DNA of 62,822 nucleotides, taken from NCBI GenBank assembly GCA_937959125.1, contig CALGQU010000002.1:1-62822 (forward strand), in the 5' to 3' direction. The stretch comes from an uncultured Croceitalea sp. Lineage in GTDB: Bacteria; Bacteroidota; Bacteroidia; Flavobacteriales; Flavobacteriaceae. Position numbers and translations under genes: made by a program. Positions 10,446-19,300 of the stretch are shown here, piece by piece. How positions within the stretch are numbered: the first letter of the stretch is position 1; the number at the start of each line of letters is the position of its first letter. The notes beneath the pieces were generated by a model. That model did not search any database, had not been told where the DNA came from, and saw only the letters and a list, made by a program, of their open reading frames with translations.

Positions 10446-11166
10446 TTCCCCTGGACTGGTTACCGGAAAACTATATTTAATACCCACAACACTTGGTGAT
10501 GGTGCTCCTTTGGAGGTGATGCCATTATCTATTAAACGGGTAGTTGAGCAAGTAGACCACTACATTGCAGAAAATGAAAAGACCGCCAGACGGTTCATTA
10601 AAAAAATAAGTGCTAACAAAGCCCAGCCGAGCCTTCACTTTGAGCATCTCAATAAATTTACCGAGCCGGAAACCATTCCAACTTTTTTAAATCCTTGCAT
10701 TAGTGGTCTGGATATCGGGCTGTTGTCCGAAGCGGGATGCCCGGGCATTGCCGATCCAGGTGCAGAGGTCGTACGCATTGCCCATGAGAAAAATATAAAG
10801 GTGGTTCCCTTGGTTGGACCTTCCTCCATCCTATTGGCCATGATGGCCAGTGGTTTGAACGGCCAAAATTTTGCATTCAACGGCTATTTGCCCATTGACA
10901 ATGCAGAACGTAGGTCAGCCATAAAAAAATTTGAAAAACTATCTAAGGCTACCGGTCAGGCACAATTATTTATTGAGACACCTTATAGGAATGAAAAACT
11001 ATTGGAAGAGTTTAAGAAAGTCTTACAACCGAACACTTTGGTTTGTGTTGCCGCCGATATCACACTCCCTTCTGAAATGATCATGACCAAAAGTATATTT
11101 TCATGGAAGAGAACTACCCTGGATATTCACAAAAAGCCCACTATTTTTATCTTGCAGGCCGTATAG
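10435..11166 (+). CDS. Tetrapyrrole-methylase-fold SAM methyltransferase (RsmI-like)
   Basis: A 243-residue protein of the fold shared by RsmI and cobalamin-pathway methylases. Visible motifs are LLSEAGCPGIADPGAEVV and the SAM-contacting GPSSILLAMMASGLNGQNFAFNGYLP region. RsmI 2'-O-methylates C1402 of 16S rRNA, but this shorter form lacks the usual N-terminal stretch and part of the C-terminus, so I call it RsmI-like only. It overlaps the phosphatase gene by 11 bases and converges on the lysozyme-like gene with a 24-base gap. Confidence 0.82.
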   Translation: METNSPGLVTGKLYLIPTTLGDGAPLEVMPLSIKRVVEQVDHYIAENEKTARRFIKKISANKAQPSLHFEHLNKFTEPETIPTFLNPCISGLDIGLLSEAGCPGIADPGAEVVRIAHEKNIKVVPLVGPSSILLAMMASGLNGQNFAFNGYLPIDNAERRSAIKKFEKLSKATGQAQLFIETPYRNEKLLEEFKKVLQPNTLVCVAADITLPSEMIMTKSIFSWKRTTLDIHKKPTIFILQAV

Positions 11167-11190
11167 CTTGTCTTAAACTGGTTACTGTAA

Positions 11191-11835
11191 TTACACTTTT
11201 GGGTTGTGTACCGCTTTTATAGTAGAAATGTCAAATTCTGAAAAACGCTTCATATAGTAGGCAATATTGCTGCCATAGGCATCAGAAAAATCGGTTTTCC
11301 CATATGACCTCAAATATTTTTTTACATTACCCGCACCAGCAAGGTGGGCTGCAGCTATTATACCAGATTCAGAAATAACTATGCCATTTATCTTTTTCCC
11401 TACAAAACTTTTAATGTAACGCCTAAGGATCCATTTATTACGTTCAACATTCAATTGAAAGACCTTTTCTTGTATAGCGGGATTCCCCAAGAAGCTTTTT
11501 GTATTATGTACTCCCAATAATTTTAAGGTCCCGGCCCCAAATTGATATTTACCTAGATAGCCTAAGGTATTGGTCGTGTTATAATTTCCTTGGGATTCTT
11601 TAAACCCTACGGCTTCCCTGAACCCTATAAAATCCTTATCTAAAAAAACCAGGGATTCCATGGAAGTGTCTTGAGATTCTTGTGAAAGGGAAGGCCTATC
11701 CACAATGCTTTGACCAGATACTACCAACTCCGAAGGAAGTTGGACTTTTTGTGTGTTGGTAACGGTATAGGTTCCAAAACTGGTCAATACCACAACAATT
11801 GCTAGATGTCCAAAAAAACTTATCCACCTTTTCAT
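11191..11835 (-). CDS. Secreted lysozyme-like (SLT-type) peptidoglycan hydrolase
   Basis: A 214-residue protein with an N-terminal hydrophobic signal/anchor (about 5-25) and a lysozyme-fold domain from about residue 65. FKESQGNYN supplies the likely catalytic glutamate and LGYLGKYQFGAGTL resembles the lytic-transglycosylase substrate groove; AAHLAGAGNVKKYL is also typical. It probably cleaves peptidoglycan glycan strands in the periplasm. It lies next to mltG, another glycan-strand enzyme, though a separate promoter is visible at 11883-11890. Family is inferred from motifs. Confidence 0.75.
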   Translation of the reverse strand: MKRWISFFGHLAIVVVLTSFGTYTVTNTQKVQLPSELVVSGQSIVDRPSLSQESQDTSMESLVFLDKDFIGFREAVGFKESQGNYNTTNTLGYLGKYQFGAGTLKLLGVHNTKSFLGNPAIQEKVFQLNVERNKWILRRYIKSFVGKKINGIVISESGIIAAAHLAGAGNVKKYLRSYGKTDFSDAYGSNIAYYMKRFSEFDISTIKAVHNPKV

Positions 11836-11882
11836 ATTTTCAAAATTTAAAACCCGCAGAACAGATTTATTATTTGAGCGGG

Positions 11883-11890
11883 CAAATATA
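11883..11890 (-). promoter_or_regulatory. TAnnTTTG -7 element for the lysozyme-like gene
   Basis: On the minus strand this reads TATATTTG, an exact match to the Bacteroidota sigma-A -7 consensus, about 48 bases upstream of the start codon. No convincing TTG -33 element was seen at the usual spacing. Confidence 0.55.
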
Positions 11891-11966
11891 AAAGGGGGAT
11901 TTTGATTTGGTTCCCTAAAATTCTTAAGATTTTCACAATCAATGCTTAATAACCGTTAAACGGCCA

Positions 11967-11997
11967 TAAAAAAACGACAAAATACGCTTATCGTCGT
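11967..11997 (-). terminator. Likely intrinsic terminator of the mltG operon
   Basis: On the minus strand ACGAC and GTCGT pair around a 14-base loop and are followed by seven T residues (the A-run at 11967-11973). The hairpin overlaps the last codons of mltG. An alternative stem AAATACG/CGTATTT occupies the same region. Confidence 0.5.
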
Positions 11998-13034
11998 ATT
12001 TGCTGCTTGTTCAACCATCGGACGTACTGTACCTTATTTCGGTTATGTTGTGCCAAGGTCTTGGCGAACTTATGGTACCCAAAGTTGGAAACATCCGCAA
12101 CAAAAAATAAATAGTCATGTTTTTCCGGATTCAAAACGGCATCAATGGAAGAAATATCGGGCATGGTAATGGGCCCTGGGGGGAGACCGTTATATTTATA
12201 GGTGTTGTACGGGGAATCCATTTCCAAATCACGATAAAGCACCCGTTTTATAATAGTATCATAGTTACCCGTCTCTTTCTTAATGGCAAAAATAACGGTA
12301 GGATCAGCTTGCAGGGCTATTCCTTGTTCAATCCTATTGAGGTAAACTCCCGCTACTCTTGGACGTTCATCAATTTTAACCGTTTCTTTCTGGACTATGG
12401 CCGCAAGGGAGATTACTTCATTAGGCGTAAGGTTCATTATTTTTGCCTTTTGCTTGCGTTCTTGGTTCCAGAAACGTTTGTACTCTTTCAGCATCCTATC
12501 CCTAAAGTCCAACGCACTGGTGTTCCAGAAAAACTCATAGGTATTTGGTAAATACATCCCTAGTTGGGTAGCTTCATTAAAGCCGTTTTGCTGTAAAAAG
12601 GACATATTGGTCATAGTATTTAGCAAGTCCGTACTGTCCGCTTCCAATTGCTCGCCAATCCTACCTGCAAGGGCGGCCAAGGTTTCTTGATTGTTAAAAG
12701 AAATACGAACGGGAATATTCTGACTCCTAAGCGTATTGATGATTTCATTATTGTTCATCCCCTTTCTAATGGCATATTTCCCTCCCTTTATGTTCCCTAC
12801 ATACCCTTTTCGTTTTGCCACCGCTTCAAAGGCGTCCATATCCTCCAGTAACGGGTCCAATTGACTTTTTAGTTCTGAAAAGGAAGCGTTGGAGGGGACG
12901 TATAGAAATGCGTGGTCATTGCTAAAACTGGTATTGGGTGAAAAAATGGTGTTATATATGGTATACGCAACACCGCCACATAGTACCAAACCTAAAAGTG
13001 ATGTCCCCCAAAGGACTTTTTTAAGATTCGTCAT
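11988..13034 (-). CDS. mltG: Endolytic transglycosylase MltG
   Basis: Cuts nascent peptidoglycan strands at the membrane and is thought to set glycan length. The 348-residue protein has one N-terminal membrane segment (about 7-28) and a YceG domain with the catalytic glutamate in IVQKETVKIDERPRVAGVYLNR (Glu217), preceded by PNTYEF and followed by QADPTVIFAI and SPYNTYKYNGLPPGPI. Its start overlaps the stop of the upstream GNAT gene by four bases, giving a dapF-GNAT-mltG operon. Confidence 0.95.
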   Translation of the reverse strand: MTNLKKVLWGTSLLGLVLCGGVAYTIYNTIFSPNTSFSNDHAFLYVPSNASFSELKSQLDPLLEDMDAFEAVAKRKGYVGNIKGGKYAIRKGMNNNEIINTLRSQNIPVRISFNNQETLAALAGRIGEQLEADSTDLLNTMTNMSFLQQNGFNEATQLGMYLPNTYEFFWNTSALDFRDRMLKEYKRFWNQERKQKAKIMNLTPNEVISLAAIVQKETVKIDERPRVAGVYLNRIEQGIALQADPTVIFAIKKETGNYDTIIKRVLYRDLEMDSPYNTYKYNGLPPGPITMPDISSIDAVLNPEKHDYLFFVADVSNFGYHKFAKTLAQHNRNKVQYVRWLNKQQIRR

Positions 13035-13558
13035 TTTCGATTTATTTTTTGATACAGCACCTCATTCTTAAAAGCTCCATTGGTACATACCCAATCCTTT
13101 TTCACACCAATACTTTCAAACCCCAATTTTTCAAAAACATGGATGCTTTGAAGGTTGTCTTCCAGAATACTCGCATAGATCTGGTGCAGCCCTAAGGTCG
13201 TAAAACCATAATTGCAGCATAAGGTAATGGCCTCTGCCCCCAAACCCTTATTTCTATCCTTTTGGTCTTTGATGACCAGTCCAAGTCCTGCCCTTCTATT
13301 GGTGGGGTCAAAATCGAAAAAATCTATAAAACCCAAGAGTTGGTGTTCCTGGGAACAAATACATAATCGCAATTGCTTAACTTCATAGATATCCCTATGG
13401 GCATTCTCCAAATACCGTTTTAAAACCCCTTTGGAGTACGGGGTAACCGTATTGCTAATTTCCCAAAATAGGGTGTCATTTTCCAATTCGTACAAGAAAT
13501 CGAGATCATCGGATTCCAGTGCCCTTAAATAACAATGTGTCCCCTGCAGTTTTACCAT
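13031..13558 (-). CDS. RimJ/RimL-type GNAT acetyltransferase
   Basis: A 175-residue GNAT protein of the Acetyltransf_3 type (LRALESDDLDFLYELEND near the start, IKDQKDRNKGLGAEAI as the acetyl-CoA loop, YASILEDNLQSIHVFEKLGFE near the end). Relatives acetylate ribosomal protein N-termini, aminoglycosides or small amines; the target here is unknown. It overlaps dapF by seven bases and mltG by four, so all three are translationally coupled. Confidence 0.88.
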   Translation of the reverse strand: MVKLQGTHCYLRALESDDLDFLYELENDTLFWEISNTVTPYSKGVLKRYLENAHRDIYEVKQLRLCICSQEHQLLGFIDFFDFDPTNRRAGLGLVIKDQKDRNKGLGAEAITLCCNYGFTTLGLHQIYASILEDNLQSIHVFEKLGFESIGVKKDWVCTNGAFKNEVLYQKINRK

Positions 13559-14340
13559 GCTAGCTCTCCTTTAAAAACAAAGGTAGCCGGACCTGAGAGT
13601 TGGATATTGCTATACTTGCCTTCAACATACTGAAAACTGACGGTTAACTCTCCTCCATCCGTGATAATGACTATGGAATCCCCATTGGTCAATTTAGCGT
13701 TATGCATGGCCACGGCCACAGCGGTAACGCCAGTACCACAAGAAAGGGTCTCCCCTTCTACCCCCCTTTCATACGTCCTTACCTTAAATGTGCTTTTGTC
13801 CAGCTTGTGTACAAAGTTGATGTTACTCCCTTCTTCGCCGTACATTCCATAACGAATTTTGGCACCTTGTTTGTCCACATCCAGATTTTCAATATCCTCC
13901 ACTATTTGCACATGGTGCGGGGAGCCGGTATTTAAAAAATGAAACTTATCCGTATGTCTAATTTGATCTACATCGATCATTCCAAGGGTTACCTTAGCAT
14001 CCTTTACCGATGCATGGTGTAACCCATCTATGGCAGTAAAGGTGGTGCGCTCCGTAATGATTCCTAATTTCTTGGCGAAAGCAACAATACACCTACCTCC
14101 ATTACCACACATGGTACTTTGGTTACCATCGGCATTGTAATAGACCATTTTAAAATCTGATTGGTCATCGTCCTCCAAAAGGATGAGACCATCCGCACCA
14201 ATACCAAATCGCCTATCACAAAGGGAATTGACCAACTTGGTGTTTTCTTTTGGGAAAACTTTCGTCCTATTATCCACAAGGACAAAATCGTTTCCCGTAC
14301 CCTGGTACTTATAAAAAGTGAGCTTTTTAGTAGAATCCAT
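13552..14340 (-). CDS. dapF: Diaminopimelate epimerase DapF
   Basis: Converts LL- to meso-diaminopimelate for lysine synthesis and peptidoglycan cross-links. Both catalytic cysteines are present: Cys78 in MCGNGGRC and Cys201 in LSCGTGVTA. The 262-residue length is usual. It is the first gene of the dapF-GNAT-mltG cluster, so a cell-wall precursor enzyme shares an operon with a wall-processing enzyme. The promoter element lies only four bases before the ATG, suggesting a leaderless or nearly leaderless message. Confidence 0.97.
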   Translation of the reverse strand: MDSTKKLTFYKYQGTGNDFVLVDNRTKVFPKENTKLVNSLCDRRFGIGADGLILLEDDDQSDFKMVYYNADGNQSTMCGNGGRCIVAFAKKLGIITERTTFTAIDGLHHASVKDAKVTLGMIDVDQIRHTDKFHFLNTGSPHHVQIVEDIENLDVDKQGAKIRYGMYGEEGSNINFVHKLDKSTFKVRTYERGVEGETLSCGTGVTAVAVAMHNAKLTNGDSIVIITDGGELTVSFQYVEGKYSNIQLSGPATFVFKGELAW

Positions 14341-14344
14341 CAGG

Positions 14345-14352
14345 CAAAGATA
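14345..14352 (-). promoter_or_regulatory. TAnnTTTG -7 element of dapF
   Basis: Minus strand TATCTTTG, an exact -7 consensus match, ends four bases upstream of the dapF ATG. If used, transcription would begin at or within a few bases of the start codon. Confidence 0.6.
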
Positions 14353-14463
14353 GGGTATTCTTTAAGGTTTTTTTTGCAGTTAAAAACGCGTTAAACTGTT
14401 AAAATTACACAGAATTTCAAGTACTTTTAGCTTGCTAAATGTAAATTAAACAGTACCGAAACT

Positions 14464-15855
14464 ATGAAAAGAACAGCAGGTTTATTTATAGTGGCACTCT
14501 TGGCAGGTGGAATTACCTTAAGTGCCTACAAACTTTTTTTTGAAAAACAAACCGTTTATTATGCTAACGAAGACAAAACCCCTTTTGTTACCGCTAGCAA
14601 TACACCTACTTCGAGTAAGTTAACAGGTTATAGTGAAATAGATTTTACCGTAGCTGCTGAAAAAACGGTCAACGCCGTAGTCCATGTTAAGAACAGGGTT
14701 GAGGGACAAGCCAATTCCATAGCTCAATTTTTTTATGGTTTTGAGAAGAATAATAGACCTCAAATAGGCACAGGTTCCGGGGTGATCATTTCTCCAGACG
14801 GGTATATTGTGACCAACAATCATGTAATAGATGGCTCAACGTTGCTAGAAGTAACCTTGAACAACAACAAAAGCTATACCGCAGAAGTTGTTGGGGCAGA
14901 TACAACATCTGATATTGCGCTCTTAAAGATTGATGTGGAAAACCCACTGCCCTATTTGGCATTTGGGGATTCTGATGGCGCAAAAATTGGGGAATGGGTC
15001 CTTGCCGTTGGCAATCCGTTTAATCTAACTTCTACGGTAACCGCAGGAATAGTAAGTGCAAAGGCAAGGTCAATATCCGCTAGTGCAAATCAATCTTTTA
15101 TCCAAACCGATGCAGCTGTGAATCCCGGAAATTCTGGGGGTGCCTTGGTAAATACGAATGGTGATTTAATCGGTATCAACACGGCCATCACCTCACAGAC
15201 AGGTTCTTATGTAGGATATTCCTTTGCCGTACCAAGTAACATTGCCAATAAAGTGGTCAATGATCTTTTGGAATTTGGGAACGTACAAAAAGGGATTTTG
15301 GGGGTAACTACCATTCCAAGGGAGTCTAAAGAAGCCATACAAAGAGGGTTGGATGAAATTGAGGGAGTATTTATCAATAGTATTGAAGCAGATAGTGGTG
15401 CCGAGGAAGCGGGTCTGCAAGAAGGCGATATCATCAAGCAAGTGGGCAACGTAAAAGTCCGAAAGTTTTCTGAGCTTACCGGATATCTTTCCTCTAAACG
15501 CCCAGGGGATAAAGTGGATGTCACCATAGACCGGAATGGCAATAATAAAACTATAGCGGTTACCCTAAAGAAAAGACAAACGGAAGTCATGCCCGTAATG
15601 GGTCTAGTGGTCAAAAACCTATCCAAAGAAGACAAGAAGAAATTTAGGACCGATAAAGGGGTGAAAATAACCAACGTCCCAGAACGGTATAGGAACTATG
15701 GGTTGGAAAACAAGGTCATTATTAAAGTAGACGATAATGAAATCGATAACATTTCCGATGCCAAAAACGTTTTCAGCAGAATATCACGGTACGGTAAGAC
15801 CAGCATTACTATGATAGGGGAAGACGGCGAACGGGAACGTCTTATATTCCAATAA
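14464..15855 (+). CDS. HtrA/Deg-family periplasmic serine protease
   Basis: Degrades or refolds damaged envelope proteins. The 463-residue protein has an N-terminal signal/anchor (about 4-24), a trypsin-like domain with triad His120 (TNNHVIDG), Asp150 (TTSDIALLKI) and Ser224 (NPGNSGGALVN), then two PDZ domains (about 280-370 and 380-463). It is therefore DegP/DegQ-like (Do subfamily). A promoter-like TACTTTTA is present upstream, and a strong terminator follows at 15879-15903, so it is probably monocistronic. Confidence 0.95.
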   Translation: MKRTAGLFIVALLAGGITLSAYKLFFEKQTVYYANEDKTPFVTASNTPTSSKLTGYSEIDFTVAAEKTVNAVVHVKNRVEGQANSIAQFFYGFEKNNRPQIGTGSGVIISPDGYIVTNNHVIDGSTLLEVTLNNNKSYTAEVVGADTTSDIALLKIDVENPLPYLAFGDSDGAKIGEWVLAVGNPFNLTSTVTAGIVSAKARSISASANQSFIQTDAAVNPGNSGGALVNTNGDLIGINTAITSQTGSYVGYSFAVPSNIANKVVNDLLEFGNVQKGILGVTTIPRESKEAIQRGLDEIEGVFINSIEADSGAEEAGLQEGDIIKQVGNVKVRKFSELTGYLSSKRPGDKVDVTIDRNGNNKTIAVTLKKRQTEVMPVMGLVVKNLSKEDKKKFRTDKGVKITNVPERYRNYGLENKVIIKVDDNEIDNISDAKNVFSRISRYGKTSITMIGEDGERERLIFQ

Positions 15856-15878
15856 AATTTTACAAAAAATAGGTGAAG

Positions 15879-15903
15879 AACGCCCCTTATTGGGGCGTTT
15901 TTT
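15879..15903 (+). terminator. Intrinsic terminator after the HtrA protease
   Basis: AACGCCCC (15879-15886), loop TTATT, GGGGCGTT (15892-15899), then a T-run to 15903. A classic GC-rich stem of eight base pairs. Confidence 0.92.
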
Positions 15904-15940
15904 ATGTCCGAAATTTACATTCGAAAACGTTTGAAATTCC

Positions 15941-15948
15941 TATTTTTG
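15941..15948 (+). promoter_or_regulatory. TAnnTTTG -7 element of the GAPDH gene
   Basis: TATTTTTG, an exact -7 consensus match, lies 29 bases before the GAPDH start, downstream of the HtrA terminator. No clear TTG -33 element is present. Confidence 0.6.
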
Positions 15949-15976
15949 CGCTACTAAAAACAACCCTTATACCCTC

Positions 15977-17425
15977 ATGAGCGACATTAAATCTTACGAA
16001 AAAGAGCTTGCTTTCCAAGCGGATAGAAGAAAAGCCACGACAGAGTTTGTTAAAATTATCAGTGATCTATGGTATGACAAGGCCATAGAAGTGGTATTGT
16101 TCAAAAACCAAGTCATAGACAAGAATGTAAGTGAGATCATCAACCTTCATGAGTACGCAGGGGAATTTGTTCAAAAACCCATTTCTATTTTTGATTCCGT
16201 GGAGTTGCTAAGGGCCATAAACGACATCAAACTACCTCCTGCAAAACTAGATATCGGTAAATTGACTTATGAGTACCATTCCCAAGACAACCACCATCAT
16301 AATGTAAAGGCGTTTGTGGTTGATAAATTAAAAGATGCCAACGATAGCAAGGAGATTAAACCTAAAGATGTAGTACTATACGGTTTTGGGCGTATTGGTC
16401 GTTTGGTTGCCCGGGAATTGATGTCCAGGACCGGAAAGGGCAACCAACTGCGGTTAAGGGCTATTGTAACCAGGGGAAAAGTCACTCCAGAGGTATTGGA
16501 AAAACGGGCGGCCTTGTTACGTACGGACTCCGTACACGGTCAATTTAGCGGTACGGTTGATGTAGACGGTGAAAAAGGAGCTTTGGTCATCAACGGAACT
16601 ACGGTATACGTGATCAGTGCCAACGCACCGGAAGAAATAGATTATACCAAATATGGTATTTACAATGCACTCGTCATCGACAATACCGGGGCATTTAGGG
16701 ATGAGAAAAGCTTATCCAGGCATCTTGAGGCCAAAGGGGCCCACCGCGTTTTATTGACCGCGCCTGGAAAAGAAGTACCCAATATAGTGCATGGGGTAAA
16801 TCAAAAAGAACATAATCCGGATAAGACCAAAATCTTTTCAGCCGCCTCCTGTACCACCAACGCCATTACACCTGTACTAAAAGTAGTAGATGATTCTTTG
16901 GGAATCAAAAAAGGGCACTTGGAAACCATACATGCTTATACCAACGATCAGAATTTGGTAGATAACATGCACAGTAAGTACAGACGTGGCAGGTCCGCCG
17001 CACTTAATATGGTCATTACAGAAACCGGGGCCGGACAGGCCGTTGCCAAGGCACTCCCCGCATTAAAAGGTAAACTTACCTCAAATGCCATACGGGTTCC
17101 CGTACCCAATGGATCCTTGGCCATACTCAATTTGGAAGTAAAACATAAAACCTCCGTGGACGCGGTAAATACCATTTTAAAAAAATATGCCTTGGAAGGC
17201 GATTTGGTAGAGCAAATCAAATACTCCCTAAGCAATGAGTTGGTCTCATCGGATATCGTAGGGGCATCAGCACCATCCATTTATGATAGTAAGGCGACCA
17301 TTGTATCCGCAGATGGTAAAAATATCGTGCTCTATATCTGGTATGACAATGAGTACGGATACTCGCATCAAGTTATACGTTTGGCAAAGTATATTGCCAA
17401 GGTAAGAAGGTATACATACTATTAA
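15977..17425 (+). CDS. Glyceraldehyde-3-phosphate dehydrogenase, N-terminally extended type
   Basis: Catalyses the reversible oxidative phosphorylation of glyceraldehyde 3-phosphate. The NAD(P)-binding GFGRIGR is at 136-142 rather than near residue 8, because an extra domain of about 125 residues precedes the canonical enzyme. The catalytic cysteine is Cys292 in SCTTNA and the partner histidine is His319 in IHAYTND. The 482-residue form is known in Bacteroidota and some other bacteria; what the extension does is not clear from sequence. A promoter and a terminator flank the gene. Confidence 0.93.
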   Translation: MSDIKSYEKELAFQADRRKATTEFVKIISDLWYDKAIEVVLFKNQVIDKNVSEIINLHEYAGEFVQKPISIFDSVELLRAINDIKLPPAKLDIGKLTYEYHSQDNHHHNVKAFVVDKLKDANDSKEIKPKDVVLYGFGRIGRLVARELMSRTGKGNQLRLRAIVTRGKVTPEVLEKRAALLRTDSVHGQFSGTVDVDGEKGALVINGTTVYVISANAPEEIDYTKYGIYNALVIDNTGAFRDEKSLSRHLEAKGAHRVLLTAPGKEVPNIVHGVNQKEHNPDKTKIFSAASCTTNAITPVLKVVDDSLGIKKGHLETIHAYTNDQNLVDNMHSKYRRGRSAALNMVITETGAGQAVAKALPALKGKLTSNAIRVPVPNGSLAILNLEVKHKTSVDAVNTILKKYALEGDLVEQIKYSLSNELVSSDIVGASAPSIYDSKATIVSADGKNIVLYIWYDNEYGYSHQVIRLAKYIAKVRRYTYY

Positions 17426-17433
17426 AAAAGCAA

Positions 17434-17460
17434 CTCCCATCTTTTTGGGAGGTTTGTTTT
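17434..17460 (+). terminator. Intrinsic terminator after GAPDH
   Basis: CTCCC (17434-17438) pairs with GGGAG (17447-17451) around an eight-base loop, followed by a T-rich tail (GTTTGTTTT). Confidence 0.8.
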
Positions 17461-17508
17461 ATTGATGTAACTTCGTTTACCTCTAAATCAATATTTAACA
17501 ATTCACCG

Positions 17509-18114
17509 ATGAAAAACATTGTTTTTTTAACCTTTTATACTCTTTTCTCCCTACAGCTTTCTAATGCCCAAAATACCGTGGAAGCACCTGCGGACAACTC
17601 CATAAATGGCCAGTTTGAAACCATCATTAGAAAATCTACCAATTACCGCCAAGGTGGCAAGCGTTATGAAGTGGTGCGCCTTTTGGAATTAGAGGCTTTA
17701 AAGAAGAACATCCTAGACACCATCTCGGTGGCCAATTCCAATATTGCGGAATTACAAGCTACCATTAGCGAGCAAGTTTCTTCCCTCTCTTCCTTGAATA
17801 CCAAATTGGACGAGACCTCAATAACCCTTAAACAAGTGACTGAGGACAAAGACAGCATGTCTTTCTTTGGAAGTATGATCTCAAAAGGCACCTACAGCCT
17901 AATTGTATGGTCCATTATCTTGGGATTGTTAACTTTTCTACTCCTTTTTATTTATAAGTTCAAAAACAGTAATACCCTTACAAAACAAGCGAAATTGAAC
18001 CTTGCCGATGTAGAGAGTGAATTTGAAGAGCACCGCAGACGTGCTTTGGAACGAGAGCAAAAGATAAGCCGTAAACTACAGGACGAAATCAACAAGAACA
18101 AAAAAGGCTTGTGA
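17509..18114 (+). CDS. Secreted/membrane coiled-coil protein, unknown function
   Basis: A 201-residue protein with a signal peptide (about 1-20, ending LSNAQ), a periplasmic region rich in heptad-like leucines and serines (about 60-115), one membrane segment (about 128-151), and a charged cytoplasmic coiled coil (DVESEFEEHRRRALEREQKI). No catalytic motif is visible. It lies two genes upstream of trmD, and proteins in this position may carry the TrmD name by neighbourhood; this one has no methyltransferase features. It overlaps the GTG alternative start of the next gene. Confidence 0.8.
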   Translation: MKNIVFLTFYTLFSLQLSNAQNTVEAPADNSINGQFETIIRKSTNYRQGGKRYEVVRLLELEALKKNILDTISVANSNIAELQATISEQVSSLSSLNTKLDETSITLKQVTEDKDSMSFFGSMISKGTYSLIVWSIILGLLTFLLLFIYKFKNSNTLTKQAKLNLADVESEFEEHRRRALEREQKISRKLQDEINKNKKGL

Positions 18115-18119
18115 ACTCC

Positions 18120-18569
18120 ATGACTGAATTAGTCAAGGCAGATGCATCGCACCTTAAAGGCTTACTGCCTCTTTTTGAGGCGTATCGAAACTTCTATGGG
18201 CAAGAATCCAATAAAATTCTCGCACAAAATTTTCTAACTGATAGAATGGAACGGGAAGAGTCCGTTGTATTCATAGCATATGTAAATCAAGTTCCTGTAG
18301 GTTTTACGCAATTGTATACCACATTTTCTTCCGTAAGCTTGGAGTCCTTTTATATTCTAAATGATTTGTATGTTGATGCAGGGCAACGTGGACAGGGAAT
18401 AGGGAGACAATTGTTAGAGAAAGCCAAGGAACACTGTAAGAATATGGGATATAAAGGACTTGCCTTGGAAACCGCAAAAGATAATCCTGCCCAAGATTTG
18501 TACGAAAAACTGAACTGGAAAAAAGATAGTCAGTACCTACATTACTTCTGGACGAATACAAAAGATTGA
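18120..18569 (+). CDS. GNAT-family N-acetyltransferase
   Basis: A GNAT protein of about 149 residues. The central LYVDAGQRGQGIGRQLLEKA is a textbook acetyl-CoA pyrophosphate loop (Q/RxxGxG/A), and LALETAKDNPAQDLYEKLNWKKD is the usual C-terminal half. The substrate is unknown. I start at the ATG at 18120; a GTG at 18111 in the same frame overlaps the upstream stop and would add three residues. It lies immediately upstream of trmD's own promoter. Confidence 0.87.
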   Translation: MTELVKADASHLKGLLPLFEAYRNFYGQESNKILAQNFLTDRMEREESVVFIAYVNQVPVGFTQLYTTFSSVSLESFYILNDLYVDAGQRGQGIGRQLLEKAKEHCKNMGYKGLALETAKDNPAQDLYEKLNWKKDSQYLHYFWTNTKD

Positions 18570-18578
18570 ATAATCCGT

Positions 18579-18586
18579 TACTTTTG
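18579..18586 (+). promoter_or_regulatory. TAnnTTTG -7 element of trmD
   Basis: TACTTTTG, an exact -7 consensus match, lies 20 bases before the trmD ATG. Confidence 0.65.
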
Positions 18587-18606
18587 CGCCAATCAAAGAA
18601 TACGCA

Positions 18607-19281
18607 ATGCGCATTGATATTATTACCGTTTTACCGGAACTGCTAAAAAGTCCGTTTGAAGCATCTATTTTAAAGAGGGCCATTGAAAAAGGACTGGTAT
18701 CCGTTCACTTGCATAACCTAAGGGATTATTCCAAAGGAAATTACAATCAAGTAGATGATTATCAATTTGGTGGTGGGGCAGGCATGGTACTTATGATCGA
18801 ACCCATAGATAAGTGTATCACCAACCTTCAAAAACAACGCGAGTATGACGAAATCATTTACATGACCCCAGATGGAGTACCCTTGAACCAATCCACGGCA
18901 AATACCCTATCCTTAAAAGGGAACATTATGATTTTATGTGGCCATTATAAAGGTGTTGACCAGCGAGTACGGGATACTTTTATTACAAAGGAAATATCTA
19001 TTGGTGATTATGTGCTCTCTGGAGGGGAACTTGCCGCCGCAGTACTTTCTGATGCTATCATTAGATTGTTGCCAGGCGTATTAAATGATGAAACCTCCGC
19101 CCTAACGGATACTTTTCAGGACAATCTATTGGCCCCTCCCGTTTATACCAGGCCTTCAGAATATAAGGGTATGGAAGTCCCCAGCGTACTGCTCAGCGGT
19201 AACTTCCCAGAGATTGAAAAATGGAGGGAAGAACAAGCTTTAAAAAGAACACAAGTGCTAAGGCCCGATTTATTGGAATAG
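18607..19281 (+). CDS. trmD: tRNA (guanine37-N1)-methyltransferase TrmD
   Basis: Adds a methyl group to N1 of G37 in tRNAs reading CNN codons, preventing +1 frameshifts. The 224 residues show the N-terminal [19 protein letters not shown], the catalytic region [17 protein letters not shown], the trefoil-knot SAM site around [12 protein letters not shown] and [12 protein letters not shown]. It precedes rplS, the common bacterial arrangement, though here rplS has its own strong promoter. Confidence 0.97.
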   Translation: MRIDIITVLPELLKSPFEASILKRAIEKGLVSVHLHNLRDYSKGNYNQVDDYQFGGGAGMVLMIEPIDKCITNLQKQREYDEIIYMTPDGVPLNQSTANTLSLKGNIMILCGHYKGVDQRVRDTFITKEISIGDYVLSGGELAAAVLSDAIIRLLPGVLNDETSALTDTFQDNLLAPPVYTRPSEYKGMEVPSVLLSGNFPEIEKWREEQALKRTQVLRPDLLE

Positions 19282-19300
19282 CTTTTTTTGGAAAAACCTA

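Noticed and set aside
17509-18114. A second tRNA methyltransferase next to trmD
   Set aside because: The protein is a signal-peptide/coiled-coil membrane protein without a SAM-binding fold.
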